A stretch of DNA of 51,016 nt from Gammaproteobacteria bacterium (GTDB taxonomy: Bacteria > Pseudomonadota > Gammaproteobacteria > Steroidobacterales > Steroidobacteraceae): assembly GCA_021323735.1 (NCBI GenBank), contig JAJPKM010000002.1, positions 1 through 51,016 on the forward strand, written 5' to 3'. Both the position numbers and the translations under genes were made by a program. Every line of letters starts with the position of its first letter. Position 1 is the stretch's first letter. The notes below the pieces were generated by a model. The model saw nothing but the letters and a program-made list of their open reading frames with translations. It did no database searches and was not told where the DNA came from. Below are positions 12,629-22,339 of this stretch, one piece after another.

Positions 12629-13210
12629 CTATTTGGACCCTGGGGGCTTGGCCGGCGCGGCCGCGGCAGGCTTGGCAGGCGCGGTCGGCAGGGTTGCCGG
12701 CTTGGCCTTCAGCACCTCCAGGACCTGCGTCGTGATATCCAGCTGCGGCTTGTTGTAGAACACGCCCTCGCCTAGAACCAGATCGAAACCTTGGGCGCTC
12801 GAATAGGTCCGAATCTCTTCCAGCAAGTAGCGCTGCACCTTGCCGATCTCCTCATTCTTGCGGGTCGACAGGTCGTCCTGGAATTCCCCGCCCTTGCGTG
12901 AAAACTCGCGCTGCCGATCGCGCAGCGACTTCTCCGCCTTGGCGCGGTCGGCCTCGGCCATGATCGCTCCCTCCTTGGCCAATTTCTCATCGCGCGCCTT
13001 CAGGTCGTTCTGCAGGGCGAGCAATTCGCGCTGACGCGGCCCAAACTCGTTCTGCAGGGCCTGCATGGCGCTCTTGACCTGAGGCGCCTCCGTCATGAGC
13101 TTCTGGAAATCCACGTAGCCGATCTTGATTTCGGCACTGGCTTGCTGCGACACCATGATTCCGCACAGGCTCAATGCCAAGAACGGGATGCTGCGAAGAT
13201 AAGTCGACAT
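12629..13210 (-). CDS. skp: Periplasmic chaperone Skp/OmpH family
   Basis: Trimeric holdase for unfolded outer-membrane proteins on their way to BamA. A signal peptide ends at a likely ASA cleavage site (residues 1-26). The mature start EIKIGYVDFQKLM is typical, and a long charged coiled-coil arm (about residues 50-130) follows. 193 residues, longer than the usual 160-170 because of a Pro/Ala/Lys-rich tail from about residue 170 (KPATLPTAPAKPAAAAPAKP). The ATG at 13208-13210 lies 26 bases after bamA, the usual partner. Confidence 0.93.
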   Translation of the reverse strand: MSTYLRSIPFLALSLCGIMVSQQASAEIKIGYVDFQKLMTEAPQVKSAMQALQNEFGPRQRELLALQNDLKARDEKLAKEGAIMAEADRAKAEKSLRDRQREFSRKGGEFQDDLSTRKNEEIGKVQRYLLEEIRTYSSAQGFDLVLGEGVFYNKPQLDITTQVLEVLKAKPATLPTAPAKPAAAAPAKPPGSK

Positions 13211-13236
13211 GTTGATCTTAAGACCTCAAATAACGG

Positions 13237-15687
13237 TCAAAACGCTTGACCGATGGAAAATTGAAAACGCTCCGTCTCGTCGCCGAATCGCACTGTATCG
13301 CCTTGAAACGCATTCAATGGGATGCCGTAGGAGAAACGGAACAAGCCCAGCGGCGCGAGCCATTGCACCGCAATGCCGGTTGACTGTTTTAGATTAGCAT
13401 AATTGAAGTGATAGTCGACCGGCGTTATGTCATCGACCCCCAGGAATTTCACCTTGTTGCCCGTCTGGAACACATTGCCGATGTCGTAGAACATGCTGAG
13501 GCGGGCCGCGCTCTTCCACTTTTCGGGCACCGGCAAAATCAGCTCGTACCGGTTGACGACGCGGAAATTGCCGCCATACGGGTTGCCGACGCCGATGTTG
13601 TCCCGCGGCCCCAGGCGGCTTTCTCGATAACCCCTGATGCTGTCGGGACCGCCGGCAAAGTAATTGAGGTAGGGTGGCAACGAGGTGGTTTTGCCCAGGG
13701 CCGAGGCGTAGTCGACCGAGGCCTGCACCGAGAGCAGAAACTTGCCCCACAGCGGAATGTATTTGATGAAATCGAAATTCGTCTGGTAGTACCGTACTTC
13801 GCTCAAGGGCAAGGCGTAGCGGGCGGAGAGCGTGACCTTCATGCCGCGGTCCGGGAACAGGGCACGGTTGCGGCCCTCGTAGGACCAGCCGCCGGTCAGC
13901 TCGTAGGTATAGAAATCCGTACCGTAGACCGTGTAGGGATTGTCCAGGGAATTGAGCACGCCGTCGCCGTTGGTGTCGGTCAGATCGCGCTGGAAGGTGC
14001 TGCCGTTCTGCTTGACCCAGTCGACCGATTGCTGCGCGCTGTAACCCTGGGAGACCACCAGACTGTTCTTGTTCGCGGAAGTACCGAGGCTCAGGAACTG
14101 GTACTCGCTGATCGGATAGGACCATTGCACCGCACCGGTGATCTGCTTGGTCGAGAAGGCGGAGGATGCCGCCACGAACTGCGTGATGTCGCGCAGCGTG
14201 AACGACGTGGTGCGCGCCACGCCGTCGACGGTGGTATAGGGATCGGTGTGCGCGAGGGTGTAGGTCTTGCTGAACTTGCCCGCGTTGATCTCCAGGGCGA
14301 CGCGCTCACCCGAGCCTAAGAAGTTGCTGTGGACGAAATTGCCGTTCAGGCTGAATTTCTGGGATTCGGAATAGCCGATGCCGCCGCCGAATTGCCCCGG
14401 CAGCCCCTCTTTGAGGTTGAAGTCGACGTCCACCAGGTCCGCGCTTCCGGCCACCGGCTTGTTCTCGAACTCCACCTTTTCAACGTACGGCAGCCGCTGC
14501 AGGCGCTCCTTGGAACGCTCGACCGCCGAATTCGACAACCATCCACCCTCCAGCTGGCGCATTTCGCGGCGCAGCGTTTCATCGTTGATGGCCGTGGTGT
14601 TGTTGAAATTGATATGCCGAACGTAGACACGGTTGCCGGGCTCGATGAAGAAGGTCAGCGACACGGTCTTCTTGTCGTTGTCGGGGGTCGGCACCGGGTC
14701 GATCTTGGCGAATGCATAGCCGTCGGCGCCCAGGCGGTAACTCATCAATTGCTGGGTCGAGGTGACCAGCTTGCGCGAATAAGTGTCGCCCGGCTTGATC
14801 ACCAGCAGCCGGCGCAGCTGCTCCTCGGGCACGACCATGGTGCCCGCGAGCTTGATCTCGCTCACCTTGAACACCTCACCCTCGGTGATGTTCACGGTGA
14901 TGTACATGTCGTCCTTTTCCGGCGCAATGGCGACCTGCGTCGACTCGATCTGGAAATTCGCGTACCCCCGATCCATGTAGAACGAACGCAATTTCTCCAA
15001 GTCGCCGGTCAATGACTCGCGCGAGTAGCGGTCATCCTGCTTGTACCAGGACAGCCAGTTCGGCGTCTTCAGCTCGAAGCTGTCGAGAATTTCCTGCTCC
15101 TTGAATTTCGTGTTGCCGACGACGTTGATCTGTTCGATCTTGGCGCGCTTGCCCTCCTTGATGTCGACGATGATGTCCACCTTGTTGCCGGGCAGATCGG
15201 TAATCTTGGTGTCGACGCGCACGGCATACTTGCCGCGGCTGAAATACTGGTCCGTGAGATATTGCTTCACCTCATCGAGCACGGAGCGATCGAAGGTCTT
15301 ACCGGTCGCGAGACCTACATTGCGCAGGCTTTTTTGCAAGTCCTCGGTCTTGATGTCCTTGTTGCCCTTGATCTCGAACTTGGCGATCGACGGCCGTTCG
15401 ACCACGACGACCAACAGAATGTTGCCGTCACGGCGCAATTCCACGTCGCGAAAGAACCCCGTCGCATACAGCGCGCGCATCGCTTCGCCGATGCGCGTTC
15501 CATCCAGATGATCGCCGATGTTGACGGGCAGATAGTTGAATACGGTACCCTCGGAGATTCGCTGCAATCCTTCGATGCGAATGTCGCCGACGGTAAAGGT
15601 CTCTTGAACCGCTTGCGCCTGCACAGCCGTGCAGACCGGTTGGCTGGCAAAGGCCGCCAACAGGGCTAGGCGAAATTCAAGCCGCAC
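13237..15687 (-). CDS. bamA: Outer membrane protein assembly factor BamA
   Basis: Central Omp85 protein that inserts beta-barrels into the outer membrane. Five POTRA domains occupy about residues 30-430 (first: FTVGDIRIEGLQRISEGTVF) and a 16-strand barrel follows, with GGPDSIRGYRESRLGPRD containing the conserved (V/I)RGF/Y-type motif and a C-terminal Phe (FQFSIGQAF). 816 residues. The GTG at 15685-15687 gives a plausible signal peptide (MRLEFRLALLAAFASQP...AQA) but has no RBS. A good RBS-ATG lies upstream in another frame (see 15677-15769), so the true N-terminus may be longer and the sequence off by one base. Confidence 0.95.
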   Translation of the reverse strand: MRLEFRLALLAAFASQPVCTAVQAQAVQETFTVGDIRIEGLQRISEGTVFNYLPVNIGDHLDGTRIGEAMRALYATGFFRDVELRRDGNILLVVVVERPSIAKFEIKGNKDIKTEDLQKSLRNVGLATGKTFDRSVLDEVKQYLTDQYFSRGKYAVRVDTKITDLPGNKVDIIVDIKEGKRAKIEQINVVGNTKFKEQEILDSFELKTPNWLSWYKQDDRYSRESLTGDLEKLRSFYMDRGYANFQIESTQVAIAPEKDDMYITVNITEGEVFKVSEIKLAGTMVVPEEQLRRLLVIKPGDTYSRKLVTSTQQLMSYRLGADGYAFAKIDPVPTPDNDKKTVSLTFFIEPGNRVYVRHINFNNTTAINDETLRREMRQLEGGWLSNSAVERSKERLQRLPYVEKVEFENKPVAGSADLVDVDFNLKEGLPGQFGGGIGYSESQKFSLNGNFVHSNFLGSGERVALEINAGKFSKTYTLAHTDPYTTVDGVARTTSFTLRDITQFVAASSAFSTKQITGAVQWSYPISEYQFLSLGTSANKNSLVVSQGYSAQQSVDWVKQNGSTFQRDLTDTNGDGVLNSLDNPYTVYGTDFYTYELTGGWSYEGRNRALFPDRGMKVTLSARYALPLSEVRYYQTNFDFIKYIPLWGKFLLSVQASVDYASALGKTTSLPPYLNYFAGGPDSIRGYRESRLGPRDNIGVGNPYGGNFRVVNRYELILPVPEKWKSAARLSMFYDIGNVFQTGNKVKFLGVDDITPVDYHFNYANLKQSTGIAVQWLAPLGLFRFSYGIPLNAFQGDTVRFGDETERFQFSIGQAF

Positions 15688-15769
15688 GCGGCAACGACCG
15701 AGTGCAAAGTCGATGGGCGAGGCTGCGCGCGCAGCGCCGCTCGTACGGCTGGAATTTGGGTTTGATCAT
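15677..15769 (-). other. 30-codon open frame overlapping the bamA start
   Basis: ATG at 15767-15769 with GGGAAATC just upstream, 10 bases after the rseP stop, encodes MIKPKFQPYERRCARSLAHR and 10 more residues, stopping at a TGA inside the bamA start region. It is either the real bamA start separated from the body by an extra base, or a leader peptide coupled to bamA. The spacing from rseP is what one expects for the bamA start itself, which favours a sequence error. Confidence 0.45.
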
Positions 15770-15779
15770 GATTTCCCGT

Positions 15780-17146
15780 TTAATTCAGATGTCTTGATAT
15801 ATCGTTATAGAAAGCCAGACTCATCAGAACCACCAACAATGCGATGCCGACCTGCTGCCCGAACAGCTGCATTCGCTCGGAAATCGGGCTGCCCTTGATG
15901 GCCTCCACCGCTTGGTAGACCACTTGACCGCCATCGAGCAACGGCACCGGCATCAAATTCAGCACGCCCAGGCTCACGCTGATGATGGCCAAGAAGGCCA
16001 TGTACGCCGTGATGCCGAGATAGGCGCTGATACCGGCGAACTCCGCGATGCTGACCACGCCGCTGATGTTCTTCGGCGACACCTGCCCCGTGAGCATGCG
16101 CCACAGCATCTGCACGGTCAGCGCAGACATCTCCCAAGTCTTCTTCACGCCGTTCGCAAGCGCATCGATCGGTCCTGAGCGATGCACTTCGAGCAGACCC
16201 GGCGGCCAGACCGCAGGCCCCTCTTTGAGCGAAATACCCAGCCTTCCGACCGCCCTACCCTGGTCCAGCACGCGCGGAACCGCCGCCACGATACGCAATC
16301 GCTCGCCGCGGCGCTCGACTTCGATCGAAATCTCGCGATTCGCCGCGGCACTCACCCGGGAGATGAATTCGCTGGCATTTGACACTGTTTGAGCGTCCAC
16401 GGCCAGCACTCGATCGCCGGCCATCAAGCCGGCACGCTCGCCGGCGCTGTCCGCGGGGACCGAATTGATGATGGTGGCGGCGTTCCACGTGGCCAGATCG
16501 AAGCCCAGTCCCGGCAGCAACTTACCCGGCTCGGTCATCGCGCGCCGGTCTTCGGTAACCCGCAAGGCCAAGGACTGTTCGGTGCCGTCGCGCCGGACCC
16601 GCAGCGCAATCAGCCCTTCGGGCGAGAATTCGCGGAGCAAGGCAATCTGCAGCTCCTCGGTGTCGGCGACATTGCGCGCACCGACGCGCACGATCTGATC
16701 TCCCCGCTTCAGTCCCGCCGCCGCCGCCGGACTGTCGAGCCGTACCTGGCCCACCACCGGCTTGACGATTTCGGTCCGATCATGGCCAGGATCGCATACA
16801 GCAGCGAGGCAAACAGCAGATTCATCGCCGGTCCCGCCAATAGCACGGCAATGCGGTGTGAGATGGGGCGGCGCGTGAACGAGCGGTGCAATTCCGCGGC
16901 AGGTATTTCGCCCTCGCGTTCGTCGAGCAGCTTGACGTAACCGCCCAAGGGGATGGCCGCCAGGCAATATTCGGTTCGATCGGGATCCTTGCCGACGCGC
17001 GTGAGCAACGGTTTGCCGAAACCGATGCTGAAGCGCAGTACCTTGAAGCCGAGTTTCTTCGCGACCCAGTAGTGTCCGAATTCATGCACCGCCACCAAGA
17101 TGCCGATGGCAATCAGGAAGGCGGCCGAGAAAACCACGATCTTCAT
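15780..17146 (-). CDS. rseP: RseP, site-2 zinc metalloprotease (one frameshift)
   Basis: Inner-membrane protease that cuts anti-sigma-E factor RseA after DegS, releasing the envelope stress sigma factor. The first frame has the zinc motif HEFGH (residues 21-25) and RTEYCLAAIPLGGYVKLLDE. The second carries two PDZ domains (LDSPAAAAGLKRGDQIVRV, SVPADSAGERAGLMAGDRV) and the last membrane segments with LNLMPVPLLDGGQV. The frames join near 16775-16777: one base is missing after GG, and restoring it gives AILAMIGTEIVKPVVGQV and a 455-residue protein. ATG overlaps the dxr TGA as ATGA. Probably intact in the cell. Confidence 0.92.
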
Positions 17147-18342
17147 GTAGAGGCTCCAGCGCTCTGCTCGATAAGGGTATTCGCCAGGCGTCTTGCCGCA
17201 GCGTCGGCCTCCAAAACATCGCCCAGGGCCTTCACGGGAGATGAATCGAGCCGCTGCAGTACCTTGTCAATGACCGTTGAAATGCCGACAAAGTTCAAGC
17301 GCAGATCGAGAAACGCCTGAACGGCGACCTCGTTGGCGGCATTGAGCACGGTCGGTGCGGTGCCGCCGGCGCGCGCAGCGGCTCTGGCCAGGGTCAAACT
17401 CGGAAAGCGATTGTGGTCCGGCGGCTCGAATGCCAGCTGTCCAACGGCAATTAGATCCAGAGATTGCACCCCGGAGGCAAATCTCGCGGGCCACGCCAAG
17501 GCCTGCGCGATGGGCGTGCGCATGTCAGGGGCGCCAAGCTGGGCCAATAGCGAGCCGTCCGCGTATTCGACCAGTGAGTGCACCACGCTCTGGGGGTGCA
17601 CCACGACGTCGACCTTCGATTCGGGCAAGCCGAACAGCAGGGTGGCCTCGATCACCTCGAGCCCCTTGTTCATCAGTGTCGCCGAGTCGACCGAAATTTT
17701 ACGGCCCATCTTCCACTTCGGATGCGCGCACGCTTCATCGGGCGTGGCGTTGGCCATCTTTTCGGCGCTGGTGCAGCGAAATGGGCCGCCCGAGGCGGTC
17801 AGTATGACGCGCGTGACGCCGTCCGCCGGATCGCCGGGCAGATAGCCGCCGGGCATGCATTGGAAGATCGCATTGTGTTCGCTGTCGATCGGAATGAGCT
17901 CGGCGCCGGCGCGGCGCACCTCATCCATCAACAGCGGGCCGGTCATGACCAGCGCCTCCTTGTTGGCGAGAAGTACCCGCTTGCCGGCACGCACCGCCGC
18001 CAGAGTCGGTTGCAGCCCTGCGGCACCGACGATGGCGGCCATCACCATGTGCACATTGGCGGCACTCACGGCATCCTTGAGCGCCTGCTCCCCGCTCTCC
18101 ACTCGGGTGGCAGATCCCGCGTCGCGCAGCGCGGCGCGCGCCTCTGCGGCGGCCGCGGCGTCGACCAGCACCACGGTCTCGGGATGAAAAGCCTTTGCCT
18201 GTTCGACGATTGCCTGCCAGCTGTTGAAGGCGCCCAGAACCGCGACCTTGAACGCCTCCGGATGCAGCGCGATGACCGCGAGCGTACTGCGGCCGATGCT
18301 CCCCGTGGAGCCCAAGATGGCGATGCCGCGTGGGCTGCTCAT
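17143..18342 (-). CDS. dxr: 1-deoxy-D-xylulose 5-phosphate reductoisomerase
   Basis: Second step of the MEP isoprenoid pathway, using NADPH and a divalent metal. The NADPH motif ILGSTGSIGRSTL is at the N-terminus, then ALVMTGPLLMDEVRR, PIDSEHNAIFQC, LTASGGPFR and SATLMNKGLEVIEA. The ATG at 18340-18342 gives 399 residues; the frame extends upstream but into cdsA. It supplies isoprenoid precursors for UppS, encoded two genes before it. Confidence 0.97.
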   Translation of the reverse strand: MSSPRGIAILGSTGSIGRSTLAVIALHPEAFKVAVLGAFNSWQAIVEQAKAFHPETVVLVDAAAAAEARAALRDAGSATRVESGEQALKDAVSAANVHMVMAAIVGAAGLQPTLAAVRAGKRVLLANKEALVMTGPLLMDEVRRAGAELIPIDSEHNAIFQCMPGGYLPGDPADGVTRVILTASGGPFRCTSAEKMANATPDEACAHPKWKMGRKISVDSATLMNKGLEVIEATLLFGLPESKVDVVVHPQSVVHSLVEYADGSLLAQLGAPDMRTPIAQALAWPARFASGVQSLDLIAVGQLAFEPPDHNRFPSLTLARAAARAGGTAPTVLNAANEVAVQAFLDLRLNFVGISTVIDKVLQRLDSSPVKALGDVLEADAAARRLANTLIEQSAGAST

Positions 18343-18355
18343 ACGGTCACCGGGT

Positions 18356-19183
18356 TCATGTGGACACCGGGCCGGCCAGTACCCCGGAGCCGAAAAGCCC
18401 AAGCGCGTACCAGGGCGCGGCTGCCGTCACGCTGTCGATGCGGTCCAAGAGGCCACCGTGTCCCGGCAGCAGCGTGCCGCTGTCCTTGAGGGCGGCGGCG
18501 CGTTTGAACATGCTTTCGGTCAGATCGCCGACGATGGAAAAGATTCCGACTGCCAGCCCGAAGGCTATGACGATGAGCGGTGCCAGGCCGAAATAGGCCG
18601 CACCGAGGCCTGCCACCAACGCGACCATGGCCAGCCCCCCGAGGGCCCCTTCCACCGTCTTGCCCGGACTCACGAGTGGGGCCAATTTGCGGCGGCCGAA
18701 TGCGCGGCCGGCAAAGTACGCACCGATGTCGGCGGCGCAGACCATCAAGATCAACCACAGCACGATCACCGGTCCGCGCGCAAATCCCTGGGTGGAAGTT
18801 TGCAGCCTGGCCAGAGCCACGAAGGCCGGTGCCAGTACGGCAAAACCGCACACCAAGGTCACGACGCGCCGGTGCCGCGAAGGGCCGAGCAGCAGCCACC
18901 AAAAAGCGATGACCCACCACAGGCAGGCGATCGCCAAGAGAATGATCAAATGACTCCCCTCGCCGCTCCACCACCAACCGAGGAGCAGCACCAACGCGAC
19001 ACCCACGGTGTAGCCTGAGCGCGCCGCCGGACCCCGCAGCATGCCGAAACCCGCCCACTCCCAGGCGCCGATGACGAAGACCAGGCCGAAGGCCAGCACC
19101 GACCAGAAGGCCGGCAGGAGGAACAATCCCAGCAGCAGCACGGCGGCCAACACGCACCCGGTCAGTACTCGGGTCTTAAGCAT
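18356..19183 (-). CDS. cdsA: Phosphatidate cytidylyltransferase
   Basis: Integral membrane enzyme making CDP-diacylglycerol from CTP and phosphatidate for all phospholipids. Several hydrophobic helices from the N-terminus (VLTGCVLAAVLLLGLFLLPA) precede the family signature, here SPGKTVEGALGG followed by a stretch ending in DRIDSVTAAAPWY. DIGAYFAGRAFGRRKLAPLV is also typical. The ATG at 19181-19183 gives 275 residues and overlaps the uppS stop by 8 bases; the longer open frame upstream lies inside uppS. Confidence 0.95.
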   Translation of the reverse strand: MLKTRVLTGCVLAAVLLLGLFLLPAFWSVLAFGLVFVIGAWEWAGFGMLRGPAARSGYTVGVALVLLLGWWWSGEGSHLIILLAIACLWWVIAFWWLLLGPSRHRRVVTLVCGFAVLAPAFVALARLQTSTQGFARGPVIVLWLILMVCAADIGAYFAGRAFGRRKLAPLVSPGKTVEGALGGLAMVALVAGLGAAYFGLAPLIVIAFGLAVGIFSIVGDLTESMFKRAAALKDSGTLLPGHGGLLDRIDSVTAAAPWYALGLFGSGVLAGPVST

Positions 19184-19907
19184 CGGCCTTCGCCCCGACC
19201 TGCGCCGAGGTCTTGCCGAAACGCCGCTCGCGCAGCGCATAGTGCTCGAGCGCCGTCTTAAGATGGGCGGGTGAAAATTCGGGCCAGAGCGCTTCGGAAA
19301 AATACAGTTCGGTGTAGGCGAGGTTCCACAGCAAGAAGTTGCTGATGCGTTGTTCACCGCCGGTACGGATCAGCAAGTCCGGATCCGGGATCCCGGCCAA
19401 CGCGAGGCGCGCCCCGATATGTGTCTCCGTGATGTCGGCGGCAGCAAGGTTGCCCGCCGCCGCCTCCGCGGCGAGAGACCGGCACGCCTGAGCGATGTCC
19501 CAACGTCCGCCATAGGCCACCGCCACCAACAACTCCAATCCGCCGTTCGCGCCTGTCAGCGCCTCGGCGTCGCGCATGCGTTGCCTGAGTTCCTGCCCCA
19601 GGGACTCCCGATCGCCGATGAAGCGCAAGCGGACTTGATTGCGGTGCAAGTCGGCCACTTCGCGCACCAGGGCATCCAGGAACAGCCCCATGAGCATGCC
19701 CACCTCATCGGGGGGCCGGCGCCAGTTCTCGCTGCTGAACGCGAACAGGGTCAAGTAGCGCAGCCGGTGCTCGGCGCAAGCTTCGACGATCTTGCGCACC
19801 ACCTTGACGCTGGCGCGATGCCCGGCGACCCGCGGCATGCCGCGCGATCGAGCCCACCGGCCATTGCCATCCATGATGATTGCTACATGCTGCGGCAACT
19901 CGGCCAT
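19176..19907 (-). CDS. uppS: Undecaprenyl diphosphate synthase
   Basis: Cis-prenyltransferase adding isopentenyl units to farnesyl-PP to make the C55 carrier for peptidoglycan and LPS. The substrate motif IIMDGNGRWARSRGMPRV has catalytic Asp13, followed by GHRASVKVVR, LTLFAFSSENWRRP and the C-terminal signature DLLIRTGGEQRISNFLLW. 243 residues. The stop is TAA and cdsA starts inside the last codons. Confidence 0.97.
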   Translation of the reverse strand: MAELPQHVAIIMDGNGRWARSRGMPRVAGHRASVKVVRKIVEACAEHRLRYLTLFAFSSENWRRPPDEVGMLMGLFLDALVREVADLHRNQVRLRFIGDRESLGQELRQRMRDAEALTGANGGLELLVAVAYGGRWDIAQACRSLAAEAAAGNLAAADITETHIGARLALAGIPDPDLLIRTGGEQRISNFLLWNLAYTELYFSEALWPEFSPAHLKTALEHYALRERRFGKTSAQVGAKADA

Positions 19908-19935
19908 AGGCGTGGGTGAATGCGGGTCCTGGCGG

Positions 19936-20493
19936 TCAGACCTGCATCAGCTCCTTCTCCTTATCCGCCATCGCGTGATCGATCTCGGCAACATGCTTGT
20001 CCGTCAATTTCTGGACGTCTTCTTGCGCGCGCCGGTCATCGTCCTGGGCGATGAGCTTCTCCTTGAGCATTTCCTTCAATTCGGCGTTGATTTCCCGGCG
20101 CACTCCGCGCACCGCGACGCGTGCGTTCTCGGCCTCGGCCTTGACGACCTTGATGATGTCGCGGCGGCGCTCTTCGGTCAGCGCCGGCATGTGGATGCGA
20201 ATGATCTGCCCGGCGGTGTTCGGCGTCAGCCCCAAGTCAGACTTGTAAATCGCTTTTTCGATGATCGGCACCATCGCTTTCTCCCAAGGACTCACGGTGA
20301 GGGTGCGGGCATCCTCGGTGGCGATGTTGGCCACCTGATTGAGGGGCATCTCCGAGCCGTAGTAATCCACTTTGATGTGCTCGATCAGGCTGGTATGCGC
20401 GCGGCCGGTCCGCAGCTTCTTGAGCTGCTCCTTGAATGCCGCCACGCATTTCTGCATGCGCACGGTGGCGTCCTTCTTTACATCCTCCAGCAT
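19936..20493 (-). CDS. frr: Ribosome recycling factor
   Basis: Splits post-termination ribosomes with EF-G. The 185 residues match the family size exactly. Typical segments are LKKLRTGRAHTSLIEHI, YYGSEMPLNQVANI, TLTVSPWEKAMVPIIEKAI and ALTEERRRDIIKVVK. The ATG at 20491-20493 has a GGGGGAG RBS. It lies between pyrH (127 bases upstream) and uppS (28 bases downstream). Confidence 0.98.
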   Translation of the reverse strand: MLEDVKKDATVRMQKCVAAFKEQLKKLRTGRAHTSLIEHIKVDYYGSEMPLNQVANIATEDARTLTVSPWEKAMVPIIEKAIYKSDLGLTPNTAGQIIRIHMPALTEERRRDIIKVVKAEAENARVAVRGVRREINAELKEMLKEKLIAQDDDRRAQEDVQKLTDKHVAEIDHAMADKEKELMQV

Positions 20494-20554
20494 GTCTCCC
20501 CCTCACCTGAACAATTCATGGACAACAGAAACGCACAAAGAAGGAAGGATCCGA

Positions 20555-20578
20555 CCTTCATGCCTTCATGCCTTCATG
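20555..20578. repeat. Three perfect tandem copies of CCTTCATG
   Basis: The 8-base unit CCTTCATG is repeated exactly three times in the 127-base frr-pyrH spacer. The spacer also has a weak 5-bp stem (GAAGG/CCTTC on minus) nearby. No gene or promoter is evident. Confidence 0.9.
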
Positions 20579-20620
20579 TATGAGCATACCGATCGATCAT
20601 GAATAGTTCAGGCAGGATAA

Positions 20621-21355
20621 TCAAGGATCGGCCGATACGACCGTACCGACGTCTTCACCCTGCACGATACGCATCAAATCGCCGGCGTGGAACAGATTGA
20701 AGACTTGCAGCGGCAGATTGTTCTCTCTGCACATGACGATGGCGGTCGCATCCATGACATTGAGGCGGTCGTTGAGAACCTTGTCGAAGGTCAAGCGCGC
20801 ATAGCGCTTGGCATCGGGGTTGCTCACGGGATCCGAGTCATAGATGCCGTTGACCTTGGTCGCCTTCAATAAAATCTCGGCGTTGATCTCGATGGCTCGC
20901 AGGCTCGCGGCCGTATCGGTGGTGAAAAATGGATTGCCGGTACCGGCGCCGAAGATCACCACGCGGCCCTTCTCGAGGTGGCGCACGGCGCGGCGCCTGA
21001 TGTAGTCCTCGCAAACCTCATTGATGCGCAGGGCCGACATGACTCGCGCATAGGTCCCCAGGCTCTCCAACGCATCCTGCAGCGCGAGCGCATTGATCAC
21101 GGTGGCGAGCATGCCCATGTGATCGCCCGTCACCCGGTCCATGCCGGCCCGCGCCAAGCCGGCGCCGCGAAAGATATTCCCGCCCCCCAATACGATCGCG
21201 ACCTGAACCCCCATCTGGGTCAGGTCGCGAATTTCGCCGGCGATTCGCTTGAGGATGACGGGATCTATGCCGTAATCCTCATTCCCCAGCAGGGCCTCGC
21301 CGGATAATTTGACCAAAATTCTTCGATAACGCGCCGTGCCGGGTTTTGTGGTCAT
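20621..21355 (-). CDS. pyrH: UMP kinase
   Basis: Amino-acid-kinase-fold enzyme phosphorylating UMP to UDP, upstream of PyrG in pyrimidine synthesis. Motifs: [63 protein letters not shown], and NLPLQVFNL near the end. 244 residues. ATG at 21353-21355, 15 bases after the tsf TAG, in the conserved rpsB-tsf-pyrH-frr order. Confidence 0.98.
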   Translation of the reverse strand: MTTKPGTARYRRILVKLSGEALLGNEDYGIDPVILKRIAGEIRDLTQMGVQVAIVLGGGNIFRGAGLARAGMDRVTGDHMGMLATVINALALQDALESLGTYARVMSALRINEVCEDYIRRRAVRHLEKGRVVIFGAGTGNPFFTTDTAASLRAIEINAEILLKATKVNGIYDSDPVSNPDAKRYARLTFDKVLNDRLNVMDATAIVMCRENNLPLQVFNLFHAGDLMRIVQGEDVGTVVSADP

Positions 21356-21370
21356 ATGCGATGCAGCCGG

Positions 21371-22249
21371 CTAATGCTTCTCTTGCGCCTTCACCTGGGC
21401 CATCACCTCGCCGACGAAATCATCCTGCTTCTTCTCGATACCCGCGCCGACCTCATAGCGTGCGAAATTCAGCACCTTGGCGCCGGCCTTCTTCACCAGC
21501 TTCTCCACGGTCGTGTCCTCGTCCTTGACGAAGGGCTGGCCCATCAGAGTGATTTCCCCCAGGTACTTGCGCAGCCGGCCTTCGACCATCTTGGCGATGA
21601 TATCGGGCGGCTTCTTCTCGCCCTTGGTCTGCTCGGTGAGGATCTCACGCTCCTTGTCGAGCATTTCGGCAGGCACATCGTTTGCATCGATGTAGGCGGG
21701 ATTCGCGGCGGCGACATGCATCGCAATGTCGCGGGCCAGCGAATCGTCGCCGCCCTGCAGCGCCACTACGCTGCCGATCCGCGCACCGTGAATGTAGGTA
21801 CCCAAGGCGCCGGGCGCACTGACGCGCACGAAGCGCCGCACCGCGATGTTTTCGCCGATCTTCGCAATCAGCGCGCGGCGCCGCTCATCGAGGCTTTGGC
21901 CCCCGTGCGACAGTTCCAGCAGAGCCTCCAAACTCGAGGGCGCGCCTTTCAGAGCTGCCGCCGCGACATCGCGCGCGAAGGCCTGAAATTCATCGCTGCG
22001 CGCCACGAAGTCGGTTTCGCAATTGACCTCGACCAGCGCGGCAACGTTGCCGGAGCGCTCGATCTGCACCGTGCCTTCCGCGGCGACTCGCGCCGCCTTC
22101 TTGTCCGCCTTCGCAAGGCCGCTCTTGCGCATGAGCTCAGCCGCGGCGTCCAAATCGCCCTTGGTTTCGACGAGCGCCCGCTTGCACTCCATCATGCCGG
22201 CGCCGGTGCGCTCGCGAAGCTGTTTAACTGCATCTGCCGTAATGTTCAT
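21371..22249 (-). CDS. tsf: Elongation factor Ts
   Basis: Nucleotide exchange factor for EF-Tu. The N-terminal UBA-like domain contains [26 protein letters not shown]; the signature [14 protein letters not shown] follows, then a C-terminal dimerisation region. 292 residues. ATG at 22247-22249 with GTAGGATCCG upstream. It follows rpsB after 90 bases containing a hairpin that may set the rpsB/tsf ratio. Confidence 0.98.
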   Translation of the reverse strand: MNITADAVKQLRERTGAGMMECKRALVETKGDLDAAAELMRKSGLAKADKKAARVAAEGTVQIERSGNVAALVEVNCETDFVARSDEFQAFARDVAAAALKGAPSSLEALLELSHGGQSLDERRRALIAKIGENIAVRRFVRVSAPGALGTYIHGARIGSVVALQGGDDSLARDIAMHVAAANPAYIDANDVPAEMLDKEREILTEQTKGEKKPPDIIAKMVEGRLRKYLGEITLMGQPFVKDEDTTVEKLVKKAGAKVLNFARYEVGAGIEKKQDDFVGEVMAQVKAQEKH

Positions 22250-22260
22250 CGGATCCTACG

Positions 22261-22278
22261 ACCGCCCGGTAGGGCGGT
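22261..22278 (-). terminator. Hairpin between rpsB and tsf
   Basis: ACCGCCC and GGGCGGT form a perfect 7-bp GC-rich stem with a 4-base loop, 11 bases before the tsf RBS-start region. There is no T-run on the minus strand, so it may act as a weak attenuator or RNA-stabilising element rather than a full terminator. A 10-base palindrome CTCAATTGAG lies at 22281-22290. Confidence 0.5.
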
Positions 22279-22339
22279 TCCTCAATTGAGCAGGTTCAAA
22301 GGATGGGCGCGGGGTCACCACGCCTAACCTCACGTGATG

